Below, one piece after another: positions 11,490-23,888 of a DNA stretch of 64,000 nt; the stretch's first letter is position 1; every line of letters begins with the position of its first letter. The translations under genes and the position numbers were made by a program. Under the pieces are notes generated by a model that was given only the letters and a program-made list of their open reading frames with translations, ran no database searches and had not been told where the DNA came from. Source of the DNA: Lateolabrax maculatus (taxonomy: Eukaryota > Chordata > Actinopteri > Acropomatiformes > Lateolabracidae); assembly GCA_031216445.1 (NCBI GenBank), contig CM062216.1, positions 3,717,501 through 3,781,500 on the forward strand, in the 5' to 3' direction.

Positions 11490-11755
11490 AGTGGGAGTGG
11501 CCTGTTGCATAACTTTCAAATGGATTCAAAGACTTGCGCAAGATTATGTGGAAAGGTTGGTCACGAGACGAAGGACAGCTGATTAACAGTTCATGCCAGT
11601 TGGCAAAAAAGGGGCATGGGAGTGGGAGTGGCCTTTAAGAAAAAGGCGCATAACTTCTAAATGGATTCAAGTAACATGGCCAAATTTTGTAGAAAGAAAC
11701 ACAAACACACACATGCAGATAGACAGACATACACAAACACACACACAAACACTTT
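11490..11755 (+). repeat. Imperfect tandem duplication, about 130-bp unit
   Basis: The words GTGGGAGTGGCCT and GCATAAC-TT-AAATGGATTCAA occur at 11495-11540 and again at 11616-11670 with similar spacing, and each is followed by AA/ATTTTGT..GAAA-like sequence. A CA tract follows at about 11700-11750. Confidence 0.55.
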
Positions 11756-12404
11756 CATTGGTGACGGTTTGCCCCACCCATACACTTTAGCCACACCTCC
11801 TTCCATAACTCAGCCCCTTTTGTAAATATAATTTTGTTGTTTTAATCCTGTGGTTAAAAAACAATTGAATGTTATGTGGTTTGTTGTATGGCAGCACTGT
11901 GTACTGATACTCCAAATAATAAGAAGGTTACTTTTGTCTGAGAATGTGGCTGTGTTCCTTATGTTTTAAAGGATCCGTCTGGCTTCCTCACTCATTTCTC
12001 CCACACCACTGGTCAGCCCTGGAAAGCAGGTTTAAAAAGAGTATAAGCAGCCCGTTGATCTCGCATCTACCTCTGGTTTAAAGACCGGAGAGATGTGAGT
12101 ACATCTGTGTGTTCAAACCCACTGTATATATTATATACATTAATGTAAAGGAGAGAATTTTCTGGTTTACTGAAAAACTGACTTTTTGCATCATGATCTC
12201 TGTCCTACTAAGGCTAAAGCTGTCCCCTGTCTTGTTCTCTGTACAACACACACACACCAGTGCTACCCCCGGTGTCATGACCTTTGACATCCCCTAGTGA
12301 TGTCATTCCTTTGGCCTGAGGCAAATTGACCCCCTGGAGACATGGATACAGGAACCCTCTGTTGGTCTGTGTGAGTGTGCCTCAGATGTGTACATGTTGT
12401 TCTG
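11756..12404. other. Intergenic stretch
   Basis: No gene found. Short open frames here have no recognisable motif. Confidence 0.4.
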
Positions 12405-12790
12405 TAGGAGTTGTGCGTGTGTGTGTGTGTTCACTGTGTGTGTAAGTCCTTGCCGTGTGTGTGGCCCTGTGTTTGGCCAATTTACACACAGGACCTGCTG
12501 CTGTCCCATAATCAGATTGTAATATATATAATGAAATTATCAGAATTCTATTCCAGATTGATGGAGAACAAAGTCAGTCTTTCTCTGACACACACTGATA
12601 CACACATGCACAATGGGATTCTTTATCTCTCTTCATTGCTCATCATCTCTCTCTCTTAAATCTATGTAGTGTCAAGCACACACACACACACACACAGACA
12701 AATGCACAGAACTTCTGGCAGATGCATAAATACTCCCTCTCCTCTCACATACACACACACTCTCACACATCTCAGGATGCTGTTCATCAC
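12405..12790. repeat. Scattered GT and CA tracts
   Basis: A GT tract lies at about 12414-12445 and CA tracts at about 12587-12612, 12676-12700 and 12749-12770, set in unique sequence. Confidence 0.7.
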
Positions 12791-12987
12791 TGTGGCAACA
12801 GCAGCAGGCTGGGAGGATGACCTTTCACCCCTCGAGAGGTCAGGTCCCAGGGGTCGGCATGGCAATGATCCCTGTTGTTTGAATAGGAAGACGTGAGCAT
12901 CTGGCCTGAAACAAGGAAGGTCTGTCTGCAATGTGTTTGTGTATATGAGTATATACACTATATGGATACTGTAATGTACTGTATGTA

Positions 12988-12988
<1 letters not shown>

Positions 12989-13041
<53 letters not shown>
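12989..13041. repeat. (TA)n microsatellite
   Basis: About 26 uninterrupted TA units. It is self-complementary and prone to cruciform formation and length change. Confidence 0.95.
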
Positions 13042-13044
<3 letters not shown>

Positions 13045-14159
13045 TAAATTGTTTATCAGTTGTTTTTGAGAGTATATTAGAGTTAAATATGTTTGCATTA
13101 AAGCTCCACCAGACCATTTCATTAATCAGCAGCCGCAGGAGGCAATCTGTTTAATCTTCGCAGCCCTCACTACGGTAATCTTTGTCTAGTATGTTTACAA
13201 GGTCTTTGGGTATGACTCATGCTTAAAGAGTAACTCCAAACTAGATTCCTGTAGAAGCAAAAATGTAGACGTGCTGGCTTTACTCTTTTAGAGTTCTGCA
13301 CAAGCCTAAAACTGAGACCTGAACCTGGCCCCTACCAGCATATTCAAGACCTGACCCGACTGAACTCCACAAGTACTGCCAAATGAGCCTGAGCCCAAAC
13401 CAAAGCTATATTTTAGCTTTTTTTTCATCCAGTAGAGCTAGCTTTCCAGGAATTGGATTTTGCATTTCATTGCAACCCTACAACTAGACAAAAATGTAGA
13501 TATTGGAAGATTCTGCAAAACCCTGCAATTCATTCAATGATAAATGTACAATACATTAAAAAGGCAAGCATTAATTGCAGGTCTGCAAGGTGACACAAAC
13601 TGCAATCTTCTGTATCAAAGGCTGACATGCTACATGCCCATCCACCAGTCCCACCTCAAAACACCTTCTACCTCGCTACATACAGGGCACACTACTGCAT
13701 TGGCACTGAATGTTGGCACTGGACATAAGTCATGAAACAAGAACTCGTTCAACACGGACCTAACTTGATACTGGGCTGGACATGGTGTACTCCCTTGTAG
13801 CACATGACACATACACATACAATTAGCATGATCAGAAAGACATTTCTTTAAAAATAATGTAACCCAACTAAACTAGCAGAACTCCACCAAACACTGATAG
13901 CATTGTTCATCAGGTCTTCCTAATGAAAGTATATTTTTATCTCACTGGCACATGGTTAAACATGGTTAAATAAAAGTTAATTTAACTCCAGAATAAAAGC
14001 CCTGCAGCCTCCACAATAAAAGCCCCAACCTCTTTTTCTGTTTTGTTTTGTTTTTTGGATTGACAGCACTTCTTCACCCCGTACTGCTCCAGCTCCCTAT
14101 GTGTCCTGCCAGCTGTCCGTCACATCAGTTCCCACCGATGACCCTTTCCCATAACCCCT
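13042..14159. other. Intergenic stretch with one repeat fragment
   Basis: No gene seen. About 13630-13730 shares CTACATGCCCAT and GCATTGGCACTGAATGTTGG with intronic sequence at about 49760-49830, so both carry one old repeat family. Confidence 0.45.
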
Positions 14160-14161
14160 TC

Positions 14162-14164
14162 CTC

Positions 14165-14215
<51 letters not shown>

Positions 14216-14673
14216 GAGAGAAAGACAGAGAGAAAGATGGAAAGAGAGGGAGAGAGACTCTTTTACTAAAATGGTGTCAGTGTTAGAAGTATCAATCAAA
14301 ATGACAGAAAGACAGACAGGAATTACACAAATAACCACACACACACACACACACACACACATTCACACACATAATACACACACAGCTACACACTCTGTCT
14401 CTGTCTCTCTCTGTCATGCACCCATGCAGACATATAATCACCCCCACCACCACCAAATACACAAAACACACACACACACACAGAGTCCCTCTCTGTCTCT
14501 TTCTCTCTCTCACACACACAGAAGCAGCCAGTGTGAGTATGAGTGATGGTTGCAGCTCGTGTCTATCCATTACAGCGGTCTGGCTGCAGACAGGTGAGCA
14601 GGCTGATACATGAGCCGGGCTTTATCTGCACTCACCGACTCCCAACGCCGTTTCATTCAGCGGCTCCCCCAAC

Positions 14674-14712
<39 letters not shown>
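14162..14712. repeat. Compound CA / GA / CT microsatellite cluster
   Basis: (CA)n at 14166-14212 runs directly into GA-rich AGACAGAGAGAAAG units to about 14257. Further CA tracts follow at about 14336-14362, 14464-14482 and 14680-14711, with CT-rich blocks at about 14394-14414 and 14486-14510. Confidence 0.85.
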
Positions 14713-14714
<2 letters not shown>

Positions 14715-14812
14715 CAACACCACCTTCATTTCCACAAAGAAAGAAGATTTTAAAAATGCAGGTACAATTTAAATATAATTTCATTATCAGAATTTCATAT
14801 GAACGGTAGCTG

Positions 14813-16336
14813 AGGGAGAAACATGAGGTAGGTGTTATCTGCGCTCCACACTGGCCTAATCATTCACTTTGTTTCTTTAATTGGTAATCATAGACACAGC
14901 GGGTGAAGAGCTTGTTTCTCAAAAATATATTTACGTGTGCAGTTTGAGAAAAATAAATAAAGTAAAAGAAGTTAATTAAAAGTTATATTCATAATTCAAG
15001 TTAAAGTATAGCATGCTTTCAAATACAGTGCTTGCAGGCAGAATGAAAAAGTGGTTGAGACTTGTAGGGTGTCACCTTTTTGAAGGATCTATATGTCATA
15101 CTGAAACCAGACTTTTCATTAGATATTTTTTAATAAACTAGCTTTGCTTTACACTATTGTGGCAAAAAAGCTGCCTTTATTATCACTGTGCATCTTGGAG
15201 GGATTTAATTTGCAGATAATTAAATCATTTAAAATGTTACTTTTGTGTAAAAGGCTCCTATAGCTGATGACAAAATGCTTTTATTGGTTTTTAATTTCAA
15301 AGAAGTCAGATTGTCAGAGGAGTTATCACGCTTCTTTAAATTAAACTCCAGTTCAAACATGAATATTATTAAGATTTGAATAAGTAACCACAACAAGGAC
15401 TTGTTTTGGCACTTGAACGGAACAGCAGAAACCAACCAGTGTGCAGACAGGTGTGAGAGGATCTGAGGTCATTTTCATTTGTGGTCTGAAAGCAAACGGA
15501 CCAACCACAGGATGGTGTGAGAGTACAGATGTGATTTTAGCATTGATTCAAAAGCTAAACTAATAAATCCATTCAGTTAAAAGCTGTGAAAATGCTTTGG
15601 CAGTTCTTATGGTCCATTTAAAAAGTGCGTGGCGTAGCAGTCCCACAGTAATCCCGCCTCTTTCTTCCTGTACCTGTCAGTCATTATTCATAACATGCGG
15701 TTGGTTTGCAGTCTAATAATACTAATACTGCTTATAGTCCGTTATTTCTTGATGAGCTATTTCTGACCACCAGAGAAGATAAATATACACATAAGGTGCA
15801 GTAATGTTCTGCATATAACTAATGATGCAGGACAACATCACCAAAACTGTCCAATGAATGAGTTACTTGTCAGTCTGTATAACTTCATAGTTAGTTTGCT
15901 TTTGGTTCGTATGTAATAAGTCAGTGTGGAAATGTACAGGACAGGAACTGAAAGGCAACAATGTTTTATTTTTTCCCTTTGTCTGGACCAATTGAACTGA
16001 ACTAGCTTATTTATACAGTATCTAATTTCTAAAAGCTTCAATATGCTGCTGTGAACACGTTCTGTCTGGCCAGTTTAAGGGAATAAATATATCTATCTTT
16101 TACATTACATTTTGTGATCAATTCAATCAAAGTATATATTTTACAATCACAGAGAGAAGAGGGAGACATGGAGAGGAGAGAATCAATAACGAAAGTCGAT
16201 ATAAAAAAAGGAGTGAAAGAGTGTGACAGAGGGAGGGAGGAACACCAAGGAACAGAAAGAGAAAGGGCGAGCGAAGGGTTGAGAGTGAGTGGGAAAGCAA
16301 GTAAAGTGAACTGACAAAAATAAAATGTTAATACAC
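14813..16336. other. Intergenic stretch
   Basis: No gene found. 16150-16310 is purine-rich (GAGA/GGGAGGGA) on the plus strand. Confidence 0.4.
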
Positions 16337-16608
16337 GTGTGTGTGTGTACACATGACACTGTACACGCACACACACATAGAAGGTCTGTGCAGTGTCAGG
16401 CTTTGGCACATACACTCGTGTTTTGGTGTAATGGATGGCGGTGTCACACACCAAGTGCTGTTTAACTTCAACCACTCTGTACAGCACAGCAAGAGTGTGC
16501 ATGTGTGTTTAAAAGTGCTTTGCAGGTGTGTGTTTGTGTGTGCTTGAAGATTTATGAAAAACTGGTAAAGCTATATATTCTTGTGTGTGTGTGTGTGTGT
16601 GTGGGTGT

Positions 16609-16640
<32 letters not shown>
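16337..16640. repeat. GT/CA microsatellites
   Basis: GT tracts lie at about 16337-16348 and 16525-16540, and a long one at 16582-16640 with two GGGT interruptions. Confidence 0.9.
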
Positions 16641-16641
<1 letters not shown>

Positions 16642-17364
16642 ATATCCATCCATCACACCTGAATGGCGCTGATTGCTGACAGGAAGTGCCCATGGCACTT
16701 GCTTCCTGATTGGCCAGTCCCTATGGGCTACCAGCATGCGCTGTGGTTAAATGGCGAGACTAAAAATCACAAGTAGATGAAATTAAACACCACATATGTA
16801 TATACAACAGTTTTTAAAACTGTAATGTTGACACTGGTTTTCTGGGTAATCTAGTACCCAAAAGTCAAACAGTTACCACTTGCTGCCACTTGGGGATGTT
16901 ATGTGAGAAGACACCTTGTGGATATTAACATTTATGAGAAGACTTGTGGAGGGTTATTACCAGGGTGGGACTGGTAAAAATTCAACCCTATCAATTTCCG
17001 TCTGTACCGGACCCATTTTTCCCCAACATTTATAACATACAGGTTAAGCCTAGAGACTGTGGTGGGTAGACTCATACTGGTCGACCTTCTAGGGGGGTCT
17101 GGGTGCATGGTTCCCTGGAAGAAAATGCTGTACATTTCAAAGTTAAATGCTTCAATCTAATGCACTTTGAGAGCAAAATTAAGAGGTTACTTGTAAACAG
17201 TTTTGTACTCTAAACTCTAAACACATTGGTTGTATATATGAATGGTGACGACACGGCAAAAAAAAAACAACAATCAGATGGGTTTTTTTTCCAACATCAA
17301 ATGCTGTGCCGTTTATCCACAATTTAGTTTTCTTGCCTTGCTGGTGGCCTAACCTGGACCATGA
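16641..17364. other. Intergenic stretch
   Basis: No gene or clear repeat recognised. An A9 run near 17260 and a T8 run near 17283 are the only low-complexity points. Confidence 0.4.
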
Positions 17365-17863
17365 TTTGATCAGCAATTACAGACCAATCACAAATCTGCC
17401 ATTCTTTTCAGACTTGGCTCAGTTTCAGTACTAGTGCTCCTGGACCTCTGTGCTACATTCGACACTATTGATCACCACATTTTATTAGATTGCCTAGAAA
17501 GTTATATGGTCTCACTGACACGGTTTTCTCCTGGTTAAGATCATATTTGACTGACAGATCTCCCATTGTTTTATGTAACTGTTCATCAGACCCGACTAAG
17601 GTCAGTCATGGTGTGCCACAAGGATCTGTGCTTGGCCCTATGCTTTTCTCTATTTACATGTGGCCCCTAGGTACTTTAATCAATTGTTACAAACTATGTT
17701 TCCTTTCCTATGCACATGATACTCAGCTTTACATGTAGCATCCACTCAGTCCCAAAATGTCGGTCTCCTGACTATTCCAAAAATAGATAAAACATCAGTA
17801 GATGGTAGGGCTTTCTCTTACCAAGCCCATCTTCTCTGGAATCATCGTCCTATCCAAATTTGA
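17365..17863 (+). mobile_element. L2-clade LINE reverse-transcriptase fragment
   Basis: In three plus-strand frames the order is NYRPITNLPFF, VLLDLCATFDTIDHHILLD, GLTDTVFSWLRSYLTDRS, VSHGVPQGSVLGPMLFSIYM and YAHDTQLYM, ending with GRAFSYQAHLLWNHRPIQ. These are reverse-transcriptase landmarks of fish L2/Maui elements (FNTIDH, GVPQGSVLGPLLF, YADDTQLYL, FSYQAPLLWNQLP). The catalytic YADD is changed to YAHD, so it is inactive. Segments are missing between LPFF and VLLDL and between QLYM and GRAFSYQ. Confidence 0.85.
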
Positions 17864-17869
17864 GAATAC

Positions 17870-18300
17870 AATACAATACAACTTTATTATTCTACAATGG
17901 CAATTAGATTTTTAAGCATAGGTGAAAACAAAAAAAAAAAAAAACACACATATCACAGACAGAAAATTTACATGCAAAAGAGCTGTTTGGGACCGTGTAG
18001 GGTTGCTTTTATTTTAAGTCATAATAACTAAATATAAAAATAAGGAAATAGTCCACATAGCAATGTGGACTATGTGGAATGTACCAAGCTCCAAATAGAG
18101 CACACAGTTGTCCTTCAGTGTCCTTGCTCACCAGACGGATGGCTTCCGGTATGAACGATGCTCTGTGCCGCATCTGGAACTAAGGGTGTAGGACATGGGT
18201 AAAATCCCCCATGATGTCATAGGCCTGTGCCCTGACCTGCTGCTCATAGAATGAAGCTAGGCTCCAAAGTGGCACCCCAGTGATTTTGGAAAAGATGATT
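17870..18300 (-). mobile_element. LINE 3'-end fragment
   Basis: The minus-strand reading gives ITGVPLWSLASFYEQQVRAQ, then YDIMGDFTHVLHP, a stop, then RHRASFIPEAIRLVSKD. This resembles the C-terminal tail of non-LTR retrotransposon ORF2 (SLxSIYExxVRxKAxxIMxDxxHPL...SFIPxAIxLLN). An A-rich run near 17930-17943 and an AATACAATACAACTTTATT word near 17868 lie at the putative 3' end. A TAGTCCACAT / ATGTGGACTA hairpin lies at about 18050-18073. The exact family is uncertain. Confidence 0.55.
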
Positions 18301-18426
18301 TATTTGTTTCAACCTCATTCAGTCTGCAAGTACTACACTACTATTATCCAGGTTATGTTTACTTTAATGTAGGCATGGTTATGTATCTGTAGCCTACTAT
18401 TTTTTTTTCATCTGTATGAATGCACA

Positions 18427-18897
18427 TGTCATGATCTGCCTCTGTTCTCCCCGTCTTATTTAGTTGTGTTGTTGTAAGGACTGTAAGGACTTTAAGGACT
18501 ACGGTTCCCCTATTTTATTTTGTAGTCTTGTTATTCATTCCTTGTTTCCTGTTTTATTTTGACGTAGTGTTCTCTCCTCGTTTCTGTGTTTTCACTTCCT
18601 ACCTATGTGTGTTTTCCCGCTTTTGTAATTAGTATCACCTGTTCCTGATTAGTCTCACCTTTCTCTCGCCATTCTTTCCTCCCTAGTGTAATTTAGTCTG
18701 TGTGTTCCCCTTTCTCTGTCAGTTCATCATTGTTCATGGTAGGTTTCTGTTTCGAAGAGTTTCACCTGAGTTTTGTACCTGTTTCTGGATTATTGACTGC
18801 ACTTGTTTCGTAAATTAGTCTTCAATAAATACCACTGGTAAATACTTGTGTCTGCATTTGGGTCCTTTTCCTGTGTTCCCTGGCTACCACCGTGACA
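18427..18897 (+). mobile_element. Solo LTR (Gypsy-like LTR retrotransposon)
   Basis: The block begins TGTCATGATCTGCC and ends CACCGTGACA, giving the TG...CA termini and short inverted ends (TGTCA/TGACA) of an LTR. An AATAAA lies at 18824-18829, about 70 bp before the right end. Flanks are GCACA (18422-18426) and GTACA (18898-18902), a 5-bp target duplication with one mismatch. There is no internal gag-pol sequence, so it is a solo LTR left by recombination. Its composition matches a familiar T-rich fish LTR. Assignment to Gypsy is from memory of such repeats and is not proven. Confidence 0.65.
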
Positions 18898-18899
18898 GT

Positions 18900-19105
18900 A
18901 CAGGAGTTTTAAGGGCATATTGTGTATTGTTGTCTTTTATACATTTTTCAATACTTTGAATATTTTGTTTATAATAATTTATATATGGTTTATCTCACTT
19001 TTTACATTTTCAGAAATGTAGCTGTTATTGTTTTGTTTTATGCACAGCCCCTTGTGACATACTGTATGATATTGGGCTGTAATAAACTTTGACTTGATTA
19101 CATTT
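18900..19105 (+). mobile_element. LINE/SINE 3' tail fragment
   Basis: The stretch ends CCCCTTGTGACATACTG and GATATTGGGCTGTAATAAAC followed by TTTGACTTGATT. This is the form of the conserved tail shared by fish L2 elements and their SINE partners (gtgatattgggctatacaaataaaattgacttg). Only the tail is recognisable. Confidence 0.5.
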
Positions 19106-19252
19106 ACACATTTTAGCGGCCGCTTAACTTCTGTCATAATTTCATAATATAACACATAATAAAACACAAATACCAACACATTCTGAGCAGTCACCATGAC
19201 TATTATATCAATAATATGAGAAGCTGATCCTGGTACTATGTGGAAGTACTGC

Positions 19253-19770
19253 GGCCTGTACTACGAACCAGGTTCAACATACCTAGGGTATCTCTGGCTT
19301 CACATAATCTAACAAACGTGATCGCGCTAAGTGGTCACACAACGGTGGTTATCAACTCTGTAAGTCAGGACAATATCTATACAAAAGCACAATGAAATGG
19401 CTCTAATATAGTTGTAGCCCACACAAAAAAAATGAAATGAAACACACAGGAGAGAGTTTGCCCTCTGCCATAGTGTAAAGTAATGCAATATAATGCCACA
19501 GTCTTCGGGAGCGCACGACTCTGACGTGTCACACTGGGAACATACGCCATCAGTCATTCCCTCAGACGGGAATTTATATCGCTCATATAAATCGTCTGGC
19601 AAAAGCCAAAGGACTTTACCAGTCTCTGAACACTTAGCTGTGCAGCATAAGTTACCATGACAATGTACCCAGGTAAGAAGTTAATCACCGTCGAAAGACT
19701 GAAAACCCAGGATTAAACCTGAAGTTACCTCGCTAGGCCAAAATCCGGCTTTGTATCTTATTAGCACTAG
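19253..19770. mobile_element. MITE-like repeat with CTGTACTACGAA end
   Basis: The left end reads GGCCTGTACTACGAACCAGG, continuing CATACCTAGGGTATCTCTGG. The right part ends with AACCTGAAGTTACCTCGC, continuing TAGGCCAAAATCCGGC. This is the layout of a short non-autonomous repeat I associate with many teleost genomes, whose far end normally mirrors the left. Here the right terminus is decayed. No ORF is present. Confidence 0.5.
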
Positions 19771-19959
19771 GCTCGTTCGAGATGAACTGTGCCTCGCCTG
19801 GAAAGTGGACGAGATCAGGCAGCAGCAACAGGGGGCGGTGACAAAAAGCTGCAGTCAAGTCAGACAGTTTCCAGCAGCCTTCAAAGTATATACAGGAAGT
19901 GACAGAAATATTTATGTCCTGTTCGATCCATCTGTAGGCTGATAGTTTAAGTAGAGCCA

Positions 19960-20639
19960 AAGATGAACTGTCTCTGGTGGAGTGTACATAAAAACAATCA
20001 TACGACCCTAACTTTAAGAAATGTAACTAGTGAATCAACGTCCTCACAGCTTCATACAGGCATCACAGAGGAACAGCAGCAGTGAGGACTACAAGACACA
20101 AGTGTCCTTCATTGAGACACAGAATATATAAGACTCAGTTCCAAACAACTTTTTAATAGCTTTTCTGTTGCTTCACAATAATTATAACTTGGACTAAACA
20201 TATTCCTCTTCTCTGGTTGACAAATGCTGTCATCAAGTTGTACTTAGGCTTTATTATAATTTGTATTTATTAATACATTTGTTTTTTTAAATTATATATG
20301 TGAATGAATGAATTAGTTCAATTCTTGTCATGCATGCCAAGCCCTTACAAGACACCATGAACTCAAACAGACCAGGATCAGAGTGCTGTGCAAACATATT
20401 TAAACAACAAAGAAAGTCCATATTTAGAAACACAACAAAAGTATCTTTGACAGTCAAATCTTCAGACCATCATTCAGTAGAACATTATTCATAAATCACT
20501 GAGTGAAACATTTACTATATTCTGGAAAAATTTAAGTAAATACTAATTAACTATGTATCTACACAGAAAATGAGGATTTTCTACAACACGTGGTGTTTGT
20601 GGACAAAACTTAGAGCCAATCAGCTCTTTGATCAGGCGA
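19960..20639. other. Intergenic stretch
   Basis: No gene found; AT-rich unique-looking sequence. Confidence 0.35.
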
Positions 20640-20860
20640 CAGCCAGGCCTTTCCCATCATGCCCTGGGTCTTGCAGTCGGTAGAGAGCGGCTGCGGCGCC
20701 TGGCTCTAAAAACTGCGGCTGCCTCGATCTCGTGAGGTTATCGTTGTCCATTAGTGCATGACGTCAGAGCAAGTCGGGATCAAGTCGGACACAAATCTAA
20801 CCGGCATGTGATTGATTCTGCGCAGGCCTGGCTCATCTCAAATGAGCCTACAGTTACCTA
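20640..20860. repeat. GC-rich, CpG-containing block, probably repeat-derived
   Basis: About 200 bp of markedly higher GC and CpG content than the surroundings (GAGAGCGGCTGCGGCGCC, CTCGATCTCGTGAGG, GACGTCAGAGCAAGTCGG). It contains a TGACGTCA-like site (ATGACGTCAG) near 20759. I recall similar blocks as part of a dispersed fish repeat. A promoter for an unseen transcript cannot be ruled out. Confidence 0.4.
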
Positions 20861-20879
20861 AACAGCGGACTGGGTGTAG

Positions 20880-22309
20880 CCCGTCGAGGTAGATGCAACA
20901 CAGGACACAATTATTTCAGGGGTTCTTGTAGCTTTTTAGGTCATTTTAACAAAGTGCGTAAGCTACCAAATTAATTTAGAAAATAGGTCATGCTTTCACA
21001 GCATGTTGCACAAAAATGATTTAAAAGAAAAACAGTGAACACAAAATACGGCAGTGGGCAATGAACAAGTTTCACCAAACCCACGTGGAACTTCCTGGAG
21101 TTGTATAACTCAACACACTGTCATTTACTATGCAATTGAGAATGATGTGTATATATGGAAAAACACAGAACAAGTACTCATAAAGTGATAAAAAGGTTTC
21201 TAGAGAGTGTTAACCCATATACAATGCATGCTGGGTAGTATCAATATTTCTTGACAAACTTAATTTGATGAGTTGATTAATTTCAAGTCACAAGGCTTGA
21301 ATTTATGATTGTAAATTATTAACTAATAAAATGTGGTAACTAGAAGTTTTAGGTTACATCAAACTGATTTATGATGATAAACTATTTTTTAACTACAATA
21401 TTTATTATATTGTGAAGTGGTTAGTATGTCACAAGGAGAGTAGCCTCATCTAAAACAACTGAATAAAGGTTTTAGAAAAATGAAATAAAGTGTTGTGTGT
21501 CCTTCTGATCAGAATGCATCAAATTAAAAAAGAAATGCATGAAACACTGGACACAAAGGCGTTAATTATTTTTGACAATACACAACACACTGACTTGCGA
21601 CACAAACGAAAGCATGAAAAATCACATTCATTAAGAACAAGCACACACACCCACACACACACACATACACACATTGACCTGAACCATATTGTTGCCTGGA
21701 CAAACTACATCAATGTATTCCTTCATGATATAGCCTGAAGGAATCTCCATTACCATAATAATTCATGTTGGTAATTTTCAGTGTTTTTCCATACAGTTCC
21801 ACTGTCAGTGTTATGTTTCTGGAAGAGAGACCGCAGACACAGAAACACTCCTTGTAGTCCCCCTCCCCCTCTGCATTTATCCTAATGTCTCTTCTGTCCA
21901 CTCTCTGCTCTATGATCATTCTTTGTGTCAGGCACTGTGACCTTTGACCTTTAATGTCCATATAAAGCAGAAAGGTTCTTTACTAATTGTTTTAATTACT
22001 ACACTTGCCTGAATTATGCTTTAATTTCCTGAAAGGATCATTATTATCAATTCTAATAATACAGCTTTTAACAACTTACTTTTTCATGCCTCATTACTCA
22101 GTTCTCTTACCAACATGTGGCTCAACACAACAGTTTACCTCACATCAAAAATGTTCGCACAAACCAAGATTCCATTGCAAAAATTACAAATATGCTAATC
22201 AGAAATTAATCAGATAGCCTATGATTTAGTAAGTAATCCCAGTAATGCAAAACAAAACAAACATGTACACGTTCGCTTCAGATAGAGATATACAGCAGAG
22301 CTAGTCAGC
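20880..22309. other. Intergenic stretch with a short CA tract
   Basis: No gene found. A CA tract lies at about 21642-21674. The remainder is AT-rich. Confidence 0.4.
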
Positions 22310-22470
22310 CCTAGCCTGGCATCATCAGACAAATTCGCAAATGCATATTAGTCTGGAACCTCTCAGTTCATTTTTGATTTCCAAGGGGCGTTATCGACGG
22401 GTGGAGACAACCAATCAGAGCAACGAAGGCTGTCCGATCAGACAGTACGGCCCGGGCAGAAGTTCGGCAA
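22310..22470 (-). repeat. Dispersed repeat, partner of 26180-26290
   Basis: Read on the minus strand it contains GTTGCTCTGATTGGTTGTCT, then CACCCGTCGATAACGCCCCTT, then AACTGAGAGGTTCCAGAC. The same ordered words occur on the plus strand at about 26192-26275, so the two are opposite-orientation copies of one family. Confidence 0.65.
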
Positions 22471-22479
22471 ACACATATG

Positions 22480-23888
22480 TCTAATCAACATAAAGTTTAA
22501 GTGCAGAAAGTGTTTGTTCTTCTTTTAGAGAAAATTTCTGCCACTGTAGCTGATGTATGTTAAGGGTTTAAACATACAATTAAAAATCATTAAAAATATA
22601 TAAATGTGCAAATGAACTGAAATCCATAGTTTTGATGGTGGTTGAGTTTGAGTGAGAGAACAGTTAATGTTTGAAATATGTGGTCACTGAATGCATTTTG
22701 CGTCAAAGCAATGAAAAGTGAACTCAGGACAGAGAATCCTGTTACCAATTGAAGAAATATATTTTATGATTTTCAGTCATATTTCATGGGCTAATCTACA
22801 CAGGTGATTAAAACGCCCTGCTGTTGACATTGTGAATGTCACTGCAGTGTTTGATAAACCTGCAGTGCTTTACCTCCTCTTCTTCTGCAAGGAAAAGTCA
22901 GGTAACATAACAAATCCCATTCTTATTCATTCTGGAGAGGTATGAACCAAAATACATCAAATGTCTAAGCTGTCACACTATATACAGAGATAGTCTTCCT
23001 TGTGGCACAATCCTTCTGTCTGTATCGGGAAAACTATTGTATACTGGAAGCTGTGGCATTCTAATAATATGCTGTACACACTATTGGAGATCTATACATT
23101 TATGTCACACTGAGATTTAATTGAACAATTTGGTCTTAAAGGTTAAGCAGATTTCTATAAATATTTAGAAATAACATCTAGGTTCAATGTGCATGTTGCA
23201 ATGTGACATATTAACCAATCATTTTATAACGGATCTTCAAATGTGACATTGTTATGGCATGGAGATCTGGGGAAAGAATTTGAACATGGGAAATTGCTGA
23301 ACATCAGAGAAGATTCTGTGTATGTGTTGTTAAAAATGTTCTTTTCATTTCATTGTGGACAAGGTCTCTCACCTACTCACTATAATTTTTTATTAATATA
23401 ACTAATTGTGTTTATCATACACCAGCATATACGAATATATACCCTGAAATAATGTTAAGATGTACTTCCAGCTATTTACTAACCCTTTCTTTAAAACGTA
23501 GAATTTTTTATGTTATTTCTAAAAACACTACATTAGAGCTTGTAGGTGCAGAAATTCTAATTATAGTAATATATTTAAATATACATTGTATGTGCTTGGT
23601 TTTGTATCAAACACGGTCACACATGACAAAATAGCTCATTGTCTGCCTTTTCTAGACAAAAACATTATATCATATTATATTATATTATCCATGTCCTTAA
23701 ATGAGGAGTAACATTGAGCCAAAGCTGGTCTATTGTTATGCAAATCACATCAATCGAGGGTGTGTGTCAGATAGTATGTAATGAATTCATTAGCCAGCAT
23801 TTATTAACTAGTCATTTGCATAAGGCTACAAAGACAAAGCTGGGCAGCCAACAGAGATTTGATTTACATGAAACAGTGGACCTCAAGT
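22480..23888. other. AT-rich intergenic stretch
   Basis: No gene found. Confidence 0.4.

Noticed and set aside
12662..13117. Minus-strand frame of about 150 codons with Ile-Tyr repeats
   Set aside because: Composed of (TA)n and (GT)n sequence joined to unique filler; no motif.
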